From Pseudorhodobacter wandonensis (lineage in GTDB: Bacteria; Pseudomonadota; Alphaproteobacteria; Rhodobacterales; Rhodobacteraceae), in contig NZ_LGHT01000032.1 in assembly GCF_001202035.1 (NCBI RefSeq), forward strand, positions 1 through 64,000: a DNA stretch of 64,000 nucleotides, given 5' to 3'. Made by a program: the position numbers and the translations under genes. Shown here one piece after another: positions 13,284 through 22,802 of the stretch. Position 1 is the first letter of the stretch. Every line of letters starts with the position of its first letter. The notes under the pieces are model-generated. The model did no database searches, had not been told where the DNA came from, and saw nothing but the letters and a program-made list of their open reading frames with translations.

Positions 13284-15782
13284 TCAAACCTCCTTTCGCG
13301 GCCTGTCCGCCGGGGGCGCGTCGCCTTCCGGCTCTGCAAGGGCAACCGGCTCACCGGGTTGGAGCGCCGGCGCCACCATTTGGGCCAATATCTCGGGGTT
13401 TCGCAACCAGATGTCGCGCTGGCCAAAGGGTATCTCGATGCCCTCTTCGGCAAAGCGGCGCGCGATTTCGTGGTTCATCTCTGATCGCACCGCCATCGAG
13501 AAATTGACATCGCGCAAAATCAACCGGATTTCAAAATCCAGACTATCCGCACCAAAATTCACCAACAGCACATTCGGCGGCGGGTTCAGAACGGCCAGCG
13601 GTTGCGCCTCGGCGATCTCTTTCAAGATCTTCTCGACCTTGCGGGTATCAGTGCCATAGGCAACCCCAACCTTTACAATCAACCGCCCCGACAGGTTGAA
13701 CCGGGTCCAGTTCGTCACCATGCCCGACACAAAATCCGAATTGGGGACGATCACATCGGTGCGGTCAAAGGTCTGAATTCGGGTCGAGCGCACGGAAATC
13801 CCGCTCACTGTGCCCATCACACCGTTCACCTCAATCCAGTCACCTTCCGAAATCGGCCGCTCGATCAGCAAGATAATGCCTGCCACAAAGTTGGAAACGA
13901 TGTTTTGCAAACCGAAACCGATACCGACCGACAGCGCACCGGCAACAATCGCAAGGCCCGACAAATCGATACCCGCGGCCGTCACCCCGATCAGTGCCGC
14001 AAGGAAAATACCGATATAGCCGACACCCGCAACAATCGCGTTTTGCCCGCCTTGGTCGAGGCTGGTTTTCGGCAAGATCGTAGCCTTCAGCGCCCCTTGC
14101 AAAAGGCGCGTAACCAAGTACCAAAACCCGAAAACGACAGCCAGCAAGATATAGTCGGACGGCGAAATTCGGGTTGCCCCAATCTGAAATCCGTCACGCA
14201 GCTTGGTGAAAACCTCGGTCAGGTCGGCAACCCGTGCCCCCCATATCAGCGCAAAAAACGGGGTCGAGGCAAAGCTCAGGAAAAAGCCGATCAACACCGG
14301 CACCAGCGCATCACGCCCCCGTTCGTCCGAGCGGATAATAACCGAATAGATCGCCCCAACCAGATTTTGCAGCGTCATCAGCAACCCGATCAGCCCAAGC
14401 GAGGCCACCATCGGAAAAACCAGCCCCGAAGCCGCAGGAATATAGCCAACCGCCCCCAGAAACGGTCCGATGACGGCCACCGCAATAGAGGCACGTGCAA
14501 TCAGCGAAATCAGCCGCGTCGCAAAAGTCTGCGCCGTATCAGCCTCGTCATCGGCCCCTGCCTCTTCTTTCGCATTCCGCAACAGCAACTTGCCCAGACG
14601 GTATAGAAAATAACCGGCGACAACGACCGTCGGAAAAGAAAGCACCGCGTTGCTTGCCTCGGTCAACTGGCTGCTTGGCAAAAACGCCTTTCGCAGAACT
14701 TCGAGCCCCAGCACCAGGCCCAAAGCCTGCGCCAGAAACCGGCCCTTGGTCCGCGCGGCCGTAGACATACCCAAATGGGTTTGCACATTATTTGCCCGTG
14801 GAAAATTGCAAGACCCGATCCAGCGCGCAACAAAAACAATAATGCCGAAAACCACCACTTCGCCAGCGACAACTTCGCCCAGCGGCCCCAACATCCCCGA
14901 CATGATCGCCGCCGTTGAAAAGGCCAGAACCCCAAGGGTCGGGACAACAATCTGACCGAGCGAGGCAACAAAGGCCCAGATCTCGCGCGCATTCGAATGG
15001 CCACGCTCTAACAGACGAAAGGCCACACCTTCAACAAACGACCTGCCCCGCAGAATGGTCAGCGCCGAAAACAACAGCAGCAAAACGATCGGCGGCAGTT
15101 TGTCCAAAGCCGTGGCGCGCTTGGCCTCATTTTGCCAATTGGCGGTCAGCTCATCGGTCAAACCTTTGGTCGCGGCCAGCACGCTTTCCATCGCCGCAGG
15201 CCAGGCTGCCGGGTTCAAAGGCGTTGGCCAAAGCTGCAGCAACGCATCCGTCTGGCGCTCTCGTACCAACGCGTCGATTTCACGGATCATGCCGTCGGCG
15301 CGGCTATAGGCCTCAACCGCGGCGATAGATGGCGCTTGCAGCACGCTTAATTGCTTGTTCAAATCGGCCCGCCGTGCGGCGATGTCTTTTGCCTCGGTTG
15401 CACCATCGGCAGGCACCGGCCCCAAAGCATCGATTTGCGACTTGATCGTCGTCAACCGCGCCGCATTTGTCCCTTGCGCGGCCAGAAATCTCTCGCGCCA
15501 GGATGCGATTTCGCTGCGCAAGGTTTCAAGCCGGATATCACTAGAGCTAGGATCCCCGATCAGCTTATCCGCAGCAGAGGCAAATTTTTCCCACGCAGGA
15601 TAATCCAACGGTGCCGCAGCATCTGCCGCTTCGGGTTTTGCCCCGGTTGACAAATTTGTCTGGGCAAAAACCGGCGCAACGCTGCCAAAGCCCAGCAGCA
15701 TTGCCAAGGTCAAAGCCAAGATCGAAGCCAAGACCGAAGACAGTATAAAACCGGCGGATTTGCGATCAGCCATGTGCCTCAC
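13284..15782 (-). CDS. MscS-family mechanosensitive channel with DUF3772-like periplasmic domain
   Basis: The product (832 aa from GTG 15782; 829 aa from ATG 15773) begins with a signal/TM segment ending in VFAQ, followed by a periplasmic helical region and about ten membrane helices. The pore-lining helix and MscS beta domain lie at about residues 590-790: the SVGIGFGLQNIVSNFVAGIILLIERP block and IEVNGVMGTVSGISVRSTRI. The C-terminal tail is Pro/Ala-rich. This large architecture resembles MscK/DUF3772 channels of alphaproteobacteria, which release solutes on osmotic downshock. The GTG start overlaps the cysK stop by four bases; the ATG has GAGG only three bases upstream, so the start is not settled. 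Confidence 0.88.
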   Translation of the reverse strand: MRHMADRKSAGFILSSVLASILALTLAMLLGFGSVAPVFAQTNLSTGAKPEAADAAAPLDYPAWEKFASAADKLIGDPSSSDIRLETLRSEIASWRERFLAAQGTNAARLTTIKSQIDALGPVPADGATEAKDIAARRADLNKQLSVLQAPSIAAVEAYSRADGMIREIDALVRERQTDALLQLWPTPLNPAAWPAAMESVLAATKGLTDELTANWQNEAKRATALDKLPPIVLLLLFSALTILRGRSFVEGVAFRLLERGHSNAREIWAFVASLGQIVVPTLGVLAFSTAAIMSGMLGPLGEVVAGEVVVFGIIVFVARWIGSCNFPRANNVQTHLGMSTAARTKGRFLAQALGLVLGLEVLRKAFLPSSQLTEASNAVLSFPTVVVAGYFLYRLGKLLLRNAKEEAGADDEADTAQTFATRLISLIARASIAVAVIGPFLGAVGYIPAASGLVFPMVASLGLIGLLMTLQNLVGAIYSVIIRSDERGRDALVPVLIGFFLSFASTPFFALIWGARVADLTEVFTKLRDGFQIGATRISPSDYILLAVVFGFWYLVTRLLQGALKATILPKTSLDQGGQNAIVAGVGYIGIFLAALIGVTAAGIDLSGLAIVAGALSVGIGFGLQNIVSNFVAGIILLIERPISEGDWIEVNGVMGTVSGISVRSTRIQTFDRTDVIVPNSDFVSGMVTNWTRFNLSGRLIVKVGVAYGTDTRKVEKILKEIAEAQPLAVLNPPPNVLLVNFGADSLDFEIRLILRDVNFSMAVRSEMNHEIARRFAEEGIEIPFGQRDIWLRNPEILAQMVAPALQPGEPVALAEPEGDAPPADRPRKEV

Positions 15783-16810
15783 TCTTCAAACACGGCCGGA
15801 ATTTCGCGCCCCGCCGCATCTAACCATTCTGGCACAGGCAAACCTTTGGAGTGCAGGAATTCCGGATTGAACAATTTGGACTGATAGCGCGTGCCATAGT
15901 CGCATAGAATAGTCACGATTGTATGGCCCGGCCCCATCTCGCGCGCCATGCGAATGGCCCCCGCGACGTTGATACCAGACGATCCGCCAAGGCAAAGCCC
16001 CTCCTCGGCCAGCAGATCAAACACAATCGGCAGCGCCTCGGCGTCAGGAATGCGATAGCTGTAGTCGGGTTTGAACCCTTCCAGATTGGCCGTAATCCGC
16101 CCCTGCCCGATACCTTCGGTGATAGACGAGCCGGGGCTATCCAATGCGCCTGTCGTGTAAAACGAATGCAGCGCCGCACCTTCCGGGTCGGCCAGACCGA
16201 TTTTCACACCTTTGGGCTGCAACGCCAGCGCCATACCCGCCAAAGTGCCGCCAGACCCGACCGCGCAAATGAACCCGTCTACCTTGCCGCCCGTCTGTTC
16301 CCAAACCTCGGGACCAGTGGTTTCGACATGCGCCTGCCGGTTTGCCGTGTTGTCAAACTGGTTGGCCCAAATTGCGCCATTCGGCTCAGTCTGTGCCAGC
16401 TTGGCGGCCAAGCGTCCGGAATAGCGCACATAATTGTTGGGGTTCTTGTACGGCGCGGCTGGCACTTGTACCAATTCCGCCCCCGCAAGCCGCAGCATGT
16501 CTTTCTTTTCCTGACTTTGGGTTTCCGGAATAACGATCACCGTCCGAAACCCCATCGAGGCCCCGACCAGCGCAAGGCCGATGCCGGTATTGCCGGCTGT
16601 CCCCTCAACAATCGTGCCACCCGGCTTCAGCAAGCCTTTGGCCACAGCATCCTTGATGATATACAGCGCCGCACGGTCTTTGACCGATTGACCGGGGTTC
16701 ATGAACTCGGCCTTACCCAGAATCTCGCAGCCCGTCGCATCCGATGCCTTGTTCAGCCGGATCAGGGGTGTTTTGCCAATAGCGTCGGCCAAATCGCTGT
16801 AAATCTGCAT
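15779..16810 (-). CDS. cysK: Cysteine synthase A (O-acetylserine sulfhydrylase)
   Basis: PLP enzyme making cysteine from O-acetylserine and sulfide. Starting at ATG 16810, which has AAGGAA nine bases upstream, the product is 343 aa; an in-frame start at 16855 would add 15 residues. The PLP lysine is Lys44 in GQSVKDRAA, the substrate loop is TAGNTG (71-76), and the phosphate-binding loop is GSGGTLAG. Its position next to trgB and trgA matches the tellurite-resistance region known from Rhodobacter sphaeroides, where cysK contributes to resistance. It overlaps the downstream channel gene. Confidence 0.93.
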   Translation of the reverse strand: MQIYSDLADAIGKTPLIRLNKASDATGCEILGKAEFMNPGQSVKDRAALYIIKDAVAKGLLKPGGTIVEGTAGNTGIGLALVGASMGFRTVIVIPETQSQEKKDMLRLAGAELVQVPAAPYKNPNNYVRYSGRLAAKLAQTEPNGAIWANQFDNTANRQAHVETTGPEVWEQTGGKVDGFICAVGSGGTLAGMALALQPKGVKIGLADPEGAALHSFYTTGALDSPGSSITEGIGQGRITANLEGFKPDYSYRIPDAEALPIVFDLLAEEGLCLGGSSGINVAGAIRMAREMGPGHTIVTILCDYGTRYQSKLFNPEFLHSKGLPVPEWLDAAGREIPAVFEE

Positions 16811-16940
16811 CTGCGCATTCCTTTTATCTTCACGGCCAACGGTTTTTACGGCCATCGCTCTTTATGCCGTGTCTACGGGCTGACAAGCCCAAACTCAAGC
16901 GCGAGACCGCCAGCAAACAGGCCGCGCGCCAAACAATCCC

Positions 16941-18071
16941 TCACAATCCTGTGCGTGCAGCCTCGGCCATCAGCCGTGGGCGCTCACGCTCCAGCCAGAA
17001 ATAGCTTATCAAAAGCGGCCCCGTTGTCGCCTCGCCCCGCGCGACCAACGCCGCAAACTCGGTAAACGGCAGAATATGGCCCTTTATATCCTCGGCCTCG
17101 CTTGGCTCACCGCCCAAAATCGCCGCCCCATCGGGCAGATCGGTCAGGGCGATATAAGAATAGATATACTCGGTCTTTGCCCCCGGTGTCGGATAATAGC
17201 CCCCGATCGGCAACAAGGCCCCCAAGTTCAAACCCGCCTCTTCAACCGCTTCGCGCCGCGCCGCCACTTCGGCCGTCTCGAACGGATCGATCCGCCCGGC
17301 GATGGGTTCAAGTTGCCACGGCTGCACATCACCCCGCGCGAATGGCCCCACGCGAAACTGCTCGACACATAGCACCCTATCACGCACCGGGTCATAGGGC
17401 AGTACCGTCACCGCATCGCCAGACACAAACACAGCCCGTTTGACCACAGGGCTTTGCTTGCCGTCAAACTTCTGGAATGAAACGAAATATTCCTCGACAC
17501 CAAAGAAATCCGCATAGGCGAGCTTGCTGTTTTGCACAGCAACATCCGCAGCTTGCGTCACGCGCCGCAGGCCGTTCGCAGGGGCCTGTGCGGCCCGCAC
17601 GCGGCTTGCCCCGCGCACCAGCATCGGCCAACGCCGCGACGGCGCAATCGGCGCAGGATAGAGCGCCATCACATCCGCCGCTGTCGTCACAATGATCTCG
17701 CCAAACCGCGTTACCCAATCGTCCAGACGCCATGCAGCGCCCGGCTGCCACAGGCCGGGATCGGGCACATAAACCCGCGCGGGTCGGGGCATGTCGCCTG
17801 CCAACCGCACCGTACACGGCTGCAAACTATACCCAAACGGGCCTTCGTAATAATCCAGCCGCGCAACATCTTCCGCCGTCAGATCGGTCAGCAAAAGCCC
17901 CTCGGCCTCGCCCCCTTGCGCCGCAATGATCAACGGAAAATCATGGCCCTCGGCCCAATGCACCGCATGATCGGCCAAGCGCGCAGGAACCGCAACAGGC
18001 ACGCGCCCCAATACAAGGTGCAGCAGCGCGGGGTGGCACAAGGTGCCATAGATAAACAGCGGTTCCGTCAT
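16941..18071 (-). CDS. trgB: TrgB-like protein: gamma-glutamylcyclotransferase-like domain fused to Nudix hydrolase
   Basis: From ATG 18071 the product is 376 aa. The N-terminal part (about 1-125) begins LFIYGTLCHP and looks like an AIG2/GGCT-like fold. The C-terminal half is a Nudix domain with an intact Nudix box GRIDPFE...REAVEEAG at about residues 259-281, similar to ADP-ribose pyrophosphatases. TrgB of R. sphaeroides, part of the trgAB tellurite-resistance locus, is a protein of this type (recalled). The gene starts one base after the trgA stop, so the two are an operon. The substrate of the Nudix domain is not known. Confidence 0.85.
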   Translation of the reverse strand: MTEPLFIYGTLCHPALLHLVLGRVPVAVPARLADHAVHWAEGHDFPLIIAAQGGEAEGLLLTDLTAEDVARLDYYEGPFGYSLQPCTVRLAGDMPRPARVYVPDPGLWQPGAAWRLDDWVTRFGEIIVTTAADVMALYPAPIAPSRRWPMLVRGASRVRAAQAPANGLRRVTQAADVAVQNSKLAYADFFGVEEYFVSFQKFDGKQSPVVKRAVFVSGDAVTVLPYDPVRDRVLCVEQFRVGPFARGDVQPWQLEPIAGRIDPFETAEVAARREAVEEAGLNLGALLPIGGYYPTPGAKTEYIYSYIALTDLPDGAAILGGEPSEAEDIKGHILPFTEFAALVARGEATTGPLLISYFWLERERPRLMAEAARTGL

Positions 18072-18072
18072 A

Positions 18073-18513
18073 TCAATCCCAACGCCTCTTGGCCCATTCG
18101 GCGCCAAGCGCACCCAAAATCCCACCCATAATCAAAACGCTTCCAACCTCCACAGTGAGAGCTTTCTGGCCATATTCCAATGCCAGCGCGAATATATCCA
18201 CAATCGCCGTCAGCGGGCTGTCATAGCGCTTTCGAAATGCCTCGCGCACCATCAAAACAATCGAAAACACCAGAATTGCCCATGCCGTAATGGTCACCGA
18301 TGTGCGAATGCCCGACCCCATGGCCCGCCGATACCCACTGCCCGTCAAGGCCCCCATCACGCGCCAGCCGCAGATCACACCGATTGCCGCGCAAATCACG
18401 TTGAACTGGCCGTATCGCATGCCCTCTGGCATCCCGAGCTTATACGCCTCGGCGGCGATAAACGCGATTGCCCCGAACCAGACGGCAGCAAACAGTTTCG
18501 AAATCGTCGGCAT
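18073..18513 (-). CDS. trgA: TrgA-family small membrane protein, tellurite resistance locus
   Basis: The 146-aa product begins MPTISKLFAAVWFGAIAF and has about four hydrophobic segments, with a conserved-looking middle (GWRVMG...GSGYRRAMGSGIRTSVT). This matches the TrgA family of Rhodobacterales as I recall it. ATG 18513 is preferred over the upstream in-frame start at 18570. Only one base separates it from trgB. Its molecular role in tellurite resistance is unknown; the family is membrane-bound. Confidence 0.82.
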   Translation of the reverse strand: MPTISKLFAAVWFGAIAFIAAEAYKLGMPEGMRYGQFNVICAAIGVICGWRVMGALTGSGYRRAMGSGIRTSVTITAWAILVFSIVLMVREAFRKRYDSPLTAIVDIFALALEYGQKALTVEVGSVLIMGGILGALGAEWAKRRWD

Positions 18514-18665
18514 ATGGCCCCTGTCCGGCTGAACTGTCACGCGCGTTTCGGCGCGTTTTATGAATTGCATCGCCGCCCAGTTTCCGCGTTCAGCCGCACA
18601 AGCGCAAGACCCCCAGAGTTCATATCTTTGATTTCATTTCCTTGCGTTCGGTCAACGACCCGCTG

Positions 18666-20081
18666 TCAACCCTTGCCGCGCGCAGCATAGGCGTCAAGCG
18701 CGCGTTGCCGCCCCTGCGCCAATCCGATCAACCGCTCCGGATAGGCCTGCCCCGCATCCATCCCCCAAGCCTGCGGCACAGCCTCAAAATAGCTCAACGC
18801 CACCTCACCGGGCGACGGTGCCAATTCGGCAATGAACCGCTGGCGATAGGCCGCTTTCGGGTCAAATTTCTCGGCCTGCGTCGCGGGGTTGAACACCCGA
18901 AAATACAAAGAGGCATCAGGCCCAGAGCCCGCAACCCATTGCCATCCCATCGCATTCGCAGCCGGGTCCCAATCGGTCAGACATTCGGCAAACCACGCTT
19001 GGCCCACGCGCCAATCGGTCAGCAAATGCTTGGTCAAATACGACCCCGCAATCATCCGCGCACGGTTGTGCATCGTCCCTGTAACATACATCTCGCGCAT
19101 TGCCGCATCGACAAAGGGCTCGCCCGTCATCCCGCGCCGCCAACGCTCGGCATCTTCATTGTCACCGCGCCATGCAAAGCCGTCCCATTCCTCGCGCCAG
19201 TTGCGGCTGGTGATATGCGGCGAATGATGCAGCAAATGATAGGCAAACTCGCGCCAAACCAGCTCTTTCAAAAAATGCTCGGCCCCTGCGCGCCCTTCAT
19301 GCAGCGCCCGCATTCCTGCGTGCCACACCGCTCGTACCCCGATCTCGCCATAGGTCAGGTTTTCCGACAAACGCGAGGTCGCATCCTCGGCCGGAAAATC
19401 GCGCCGCTCTTTATACCCATCAACCGGCCCATCCAAAAACGCCGCAAGCCGCGCCTCAGCCACCGCTTCACCCACACCGACATGGCGCGCCACGACAGCG
19501 GCCCCCCGCTGCATCGCACGGCCCAACTGCCAGTCCTCTAACACGTCACTGACAGGCCAAACCTGCGGCGCACGCATCCCAACCGGCGCGGGCAAAGGTC
19601 CCGCCACATCCAAATTCTTCACTGCCCGCCAAAAAGGTGAATAGACCTTGTAAAACCCGCCCTGCCCCGTGGCCACCGTCCAAGGCTCAAACAGCACATG
19701 CCCTGCATGGCTCACAGCCTCCAGCCCAACCGCCCGCAACCCTGCTTTGACGGTTGTGTCCCGCGTTTTGGATACAGGGTCATATAGCCGCGACCAATGC
19801 ACAGCCCCCGCCCCAACCTCGGCTGCCAAACCTTGCAACACCTGCAACGCCGCACCGCGCCGCAAAATCAGCTTGCTTCCAATGCCTTCCAACGCCCGCG
19901 CAAACGCCGCCACCCCAAGGCCCAGCCGCCACTTTGCCGCAGCCCCCAATGCCTCGGTCTCGGCGTCCAACACAAATACCGGCACCACAGGCCGCCCTGA
20001 CGCCACCGCCTGCGCCAGCATCGGGTTATCCCCAAGGCGCAAATCCCGCCGTATCCAAACTATCAAAGGGCTATCTGTCAT
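18666..20081 (-). CDS. phrB: Deoxyribodipyrimidine photolyase (class I CPD photolyase)
   Basis: FAD-dependent enzyme that repairs UV-induced pyrimidine dimers using light. The 471-aa product has the N-terminal antenna domain (IVWIRRDLRLGDNPML...) and the C-terminal FAD-binding domain with TSRLSENLTYGEI, ELVWREFAYHLL, NRARMIAGSYLTKHLL and a DWDPAANAMGWQWVAGSG block, all characteristic of class I photolyases. ATG 20081 is chosen; an in-frame start nine bases upstream exists. Following trgA at about 150 bp, it may have its own promoter. Confidence 0.95.
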   Translation of the reverse strand: MTDSPLIVWIRRDLRLGDNPMLAQAVASGRPVVPVFVLDAETEALGAAAKWRLGLGVAAFARALEGIGSKLILRRGAALQVLQGLAAEVGAGAVHWSRLYDPVSKTRDTTVKAGLRAVGLEAVSHAGHVLFEPWTVATGQGGFYKVYSPFWRAVKNLDVAGPLPAPVGMRAPQVWPVSDVLEDWQLGRAMQRGAAVVARHVGVGEAVAEARLAAFLDGPVDGYKERRDFPAEDATSRLSENLTYGEIGVRAVWHAGMRALHEGRAGAEHFLKELVWREFAYHLLHHSPHITSRNWREEWDGFAWRGDNEDAERWRRGMTGEPFVDAAMREMYVTGTMHNRARMIAGSYLTKHLLTDWRVGQAWFAECLTDWDPAANAMGWQWVAGSGPDASLYFRVFNPATQAEKFDPKAAYRQRFIAELAPSPGEVALSYFEAVPQAWGMDAGQAYPERLIGLAQGRQRALDAYAARGKG

Positions 20082-20156
20082 AGGCTCCACTCAAAACCAC
20101 TTGTTCCCTATACGCCGCCACGCAACCAACAGATCACCTTACCCCATCATCTATCC

Positions 20157-20221
20157 AAAAATATCCTCGGGGGGGAAGGGTTTGCCCCGCAAACCCTGTT
20201 GGGGGGCAGACAGCCCCCCTT
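20157..20221. repeat. Intergenic G/C-rich double hairpin, repeat family copy 1
   Basis: A CAAAAATATCCTCGGGGGGG anchor is followed by two perfect stem-loops: GGGTTTG/CAAACCC (20178-20184 with 20190-20196) and GGGGGGC/GCCCCCC (20201-20207 with 20213-20219). It lies just after the stop of the class V aminotransferase gene on the minus strand. The same anchor-plus-hairpin design recurs at 33648 and 54261. It may serve as a terminator. Confidence 0.7.
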
Positions 20222-20227
20222 CCGCCC

Positions 20228-21460
20228 TCACAAAACCGCGTCCAGCGCCGCAATCAATCGCGCCACCTCGGCCGCGGTCGTGTAATGCACAAAGCTCAGC
20301 CGCAGCACACCCCGTTCAACATCCACGCCCATCGCCTCCAACGGCCGCACGGCATAGAAATCGCCGCCCCCCGCCATAATTCCATGCTTGGCCAACTCGG
20401 CCGCCACAGGCTCGGCCGCGCGGTCCAGTGCCACAGCCACCGTCGGGGCCCGCCGCGCCGCATCACGCGGGCCGATCAGGCGCAGGTCATTGCGCGCGGC
20501 CAGATAGTCCAGCAAAGGCTGCAATATCCGCACCTCATGCGCCCGCATCAGATCATGCACCACGCGGTTACGCTCAAGCGGCCCCGCCACCCCATCCGGC
20601 ACATGATGGGCATAAAGCGCATCGATATAATCGGCCATTCCCGCACAGGCCGCCACCTGCGCATGGTCCGGCCCCGCCGACGTAAAGCGCTTATACAGGC
20701 TGCCCGCATTGAAATAATGGCATTGCGCTGGCAAAGCCTCGCCCACGGCGCGACGCAACACCATGATGCCTTGATGCGGACCATAGGTTTTATACGCCGA
20801 AAACAAATAGATATCCGCCCCCAGCGCGTTCATATCCGGAAAGCCATGCGGCGCATAACTAACCCCGTCCACACAGGTAAAGGCGCCTGCATCCCGTGCA
20901 ATCGCGCAAATCTCGGCCACGGGGTTCACCTCGGCCACCACGTTGGAACAATGCGGAAAGCACAGCATCCGCACCTTGCCATCCGCCAACAAACCGCGCA
21001 AAGCCGCCAGATCCAGATGCCCCGTTTGCGGATCAACCCGCCACTCTCTTACCTCAACCCCGTCTTCAGCCAGCCGCCGCCACACGCCCGAATTCGCCTC
21101 ATGGTCCTGATTGGTCACAACAACAGCGCCGCCTTGCGTTGCAATCAACCGCCGCACCGCCTGCGCCAGAACATAGGTGTTCGCGCTGGTCGAAGGGCCA
21201 AAAGACACCTCGTCGCCCTCAACCCCCATCATCGCGGCCAGCCGCGCACGGGCCTCATCCATCTCGGCCCCGCCCAGCTGTGACGCGGCATAGGGCGCAT
21301 AGGGCTGCACCTTGCGATGCGTGTAAAACCGCGTCAGCCGGTCAATCACCTGCCCGCAAGTATAGGACCCGCCCGCATTCTCAAAAAACGCCTGCCCCGC
21401 CAACGCTTCGCTTTGAAACGCCGGAAACTGGCTGCGCACGAAATCGACATCTAATTCCAT
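20228..21460 (-). CDS. Class V aminotransferase / cysteine desulfurase-like protein
   Basis: The 410-aa product is a fold-type I PLP enzyme of the class V family. Visible landmarks are ENAGGSYTC near residue 28, a FGPSTSANTYVLA stretch (88-100), NQDHEANSGVW (117-127), the PLP-pairing Asp198 in TCVDGVSYAPH, and the PLP lysine Lys224 in FSAYKTYGPHQG. It lacks the catalytic Cys loop of IscS/SufS and has no ISC/SUF genes nearby, so it is better called a class V aminotransferase-like protein of unknown substrate. The ATG at 21460 is taken; longer starts run into low-quality sequence. It is divergent from the binding protein gene at 21676. Confidence 0.85.
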   Translation of the reverse strand: MELDVDFVRSQFPAFQSEALAGQAFFENAGGSYTCGQVIDRLTRFYTHRKVQPYAPYAASQLGGAEMDEARARLAAMMGVEGDEVSFGPSTSANTYVLAQAVRRLIATQGGAVVVTNQDHEANSGVWRRLAEDGVEVREWRVDPQTGHLDLAALRGLLADGKVRMLCFPHCSNVVAEVNPVAEICAIARDAGAFTCVDGVSYAPHGFPDMNALGADIYLFSAYKTYGPHQGIMVLRRAVGEALPAQCHYFNAGSLYKRFTSAGPDHAQVAACAGMADYIDALYAHHVPDGVAGPLERNRVVHDLMRAHEVRILQPLLDYLAARNDLRLIGPRDAARRAPTVAVALDRAAEPVAAELAKHGIMAGGGDFYAVRPLEAMGVDVERGVLRLSFVHYTTAAEVARLIAALDAVL

Positions 21461-21675
21461 AAATCCCCGCAAAAACAACTGTCGCGCACCCACCGCGCAA
21501 ACATATCTGGCAGACCTTAGCCATAAACGACGCCCCCGCAACCCGCCATTCGATCCGATTTGACGCAGGAAAAGCCGCTTTTCCCCCTTGAGCCGTTCGC
21601 CGCAACCGCCTAGCCTTTGCTGGTCAAGGGCTTCGTGCCCCAACACAAAAAATGACCCAACAACAGAGGTTACCA

Positions 21676-22731
21676 ATGCAAACCAAAAACAAACTGCTGA
21701 TCGGCGCCGCTTTCGCGCTTGCCTTGCCCTTTGCCCAGGCCCATGCCGCCGACCCGGACCTGATCGTCTTTGACTGGGCCGGCTTTGAAGATGCCAACCT
21801 TATCAAACCCTATGTCGAAAAATACGGCCAATTGCCCACCTATGCGTTTTTCGGTGATGATGACGAAGCCTTCCAAAAGGTCGCGTCAGGCTTCAAGGCC
21901 GATGTGGCACACCCTTGCTCGCAGATGGTGTCAAAATACCGCGATGCTGGTTTGATCGAACCATGGGACGTGTCGCGCATCCCCAATTTCGGCGAAATCG
22001 CCCCGCGCTTCCTGAAATCCAAGATTTTCAGCGATGACACCGGCGTTTGGTACATCCCTACCGATTACGCCTATACCGCCATCGCCTATAACACCAAGGA
22101 TGTGCCCGCCGAAGATGTGGCCTCGCTTGATGTGTTCCTGAACCCGAAATACGCAGGCCGCATCTCGCTGCCAGATAACACCGATGATATCTGGTCGCTG
22201 GCGCTGCTGGCCACCGGCGTAAGCGACTGGACCGACATAACCGAAGACCAGTTCCAAGCCGCCGCCAAATGGCTGCGTCAGGCCCATGAAAACGTCGTCG
22301 CCTATTGGGCCGACCCGTCCGAGCTGTCGCAGCTGATGGCCGGCGGTCAGGTTCAGGTAGCATGGTCATGGAATGATTCGATTGCCCTGATGCGCGAAGA
22401 GGGATTCCCCGTTGGGTTCCAACGTCAGGCCAAAGAGGGTGCTGCATCTTGGTTCTGCGGCTATGTGAACTTCAAGGATGCACCGGGTTCCGAAGACAAG
22501 GCCTATGATTTCATCAATGCCTGGCTCGACCACGGTTCGGCCCGCGGTTTGCTTGACGGGTTCGGCTACGCCCACACCAACGACAAAGCGATGGCTGAAA
22601 TTCCGACCGAAGATCTGGTTGCCGCCGATGTAAGCCCGATCGACACCACATTGCTGGCGCAAACGCCAATCAACAGCCAGATGCGTGACCGGATGTTGGA
22701 AGAGTTTGAGAAAATCAAAGCAGGGTTCTAA
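21676..22731 (+). CDS. Periplasmic polyamine-type ABC substrate-binding protein (orphan)
   Basis: The product (351 aa from ATG 21676, with AGAGG upstream) has a Sec signal peptide cleaved after AQAHA, then a PotD/PotF-like family 1 binding fold (DLIVFDWAGFEDANLIKPYVEKYG, an AYTAIAYNTKDVP segment, a VQVAWSWNDS segment, YVNFKDAPGSEDKAYDFINAWL). No permease or ATPase genes lie nearby, so its transporter partners must be elsewhere. It is one of the few plus-strand genes in this part and ends at a good terminator. Substrate specificity is inferred from family resemblance only. Confidence 0.88.
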   Translation: MQTKNKLLIGAAFALALPFAQAHAADPDLIVFDWAGFEDANLIKPYVEKYGQLPTYAFFGDDDEAFQKVASGFKADVAHPCSQMVSKYRDAGLIEPWDVSRIPNFGEIAPRFLKSKIFSDDTGVWYIPTDYAYTAIAYNTKDVPAEDVASLDVFLNPKYAGRISLPDNTDDIWSLALLATGVSDWTDITEDQFQAAAKWLRQAHENVVAYWADPSELSQLMAGGQVQVAWSWNDSIALMREEGFPVGFQRQAKEGAASWFCGYVNFKDAPGSEDKAYDFINAWLDHGSARGLLDGFGYAHTNDKAMAEIPTEDLVAADVSPIDTTLLAQTPINSQMRDRMLEEFEKIKAGF

Positions 22732-22750
22732 GCTAACCTAACCTAAACCT

Positions 22751-22784
22751 AGGCCCGCCTCGTTTGCTCTGGGCGGGCCTTTTG
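22751..22784 (+). terminator. Rho-independent terminator after the binding protein gene
   Basis: Arms AGGCCCGCC (22751-22759) and GGCGGGCCT (22772-22780) form a nine-pair stem followed by a short T-run. It lies 20 bp after the stop codon at 22731. Confidence 0.9.
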
Positions 22785-22802
22785 CTGGAATGGTTTTGCG
22801 TG

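Noticed and set aside
15923-17065. 380-codon plus-strand frame antisense to cysK and trgB
   Set aside because: Mirror image of the well-supported cysK/trgB genes; high GC produces long antisense frames; product has no domain.
20285-21283. 332-codon plus-strand frame antisense to the class V aminotransferase
   Set aside because: Antisense artefact, Arg/His-rich without any family signature.
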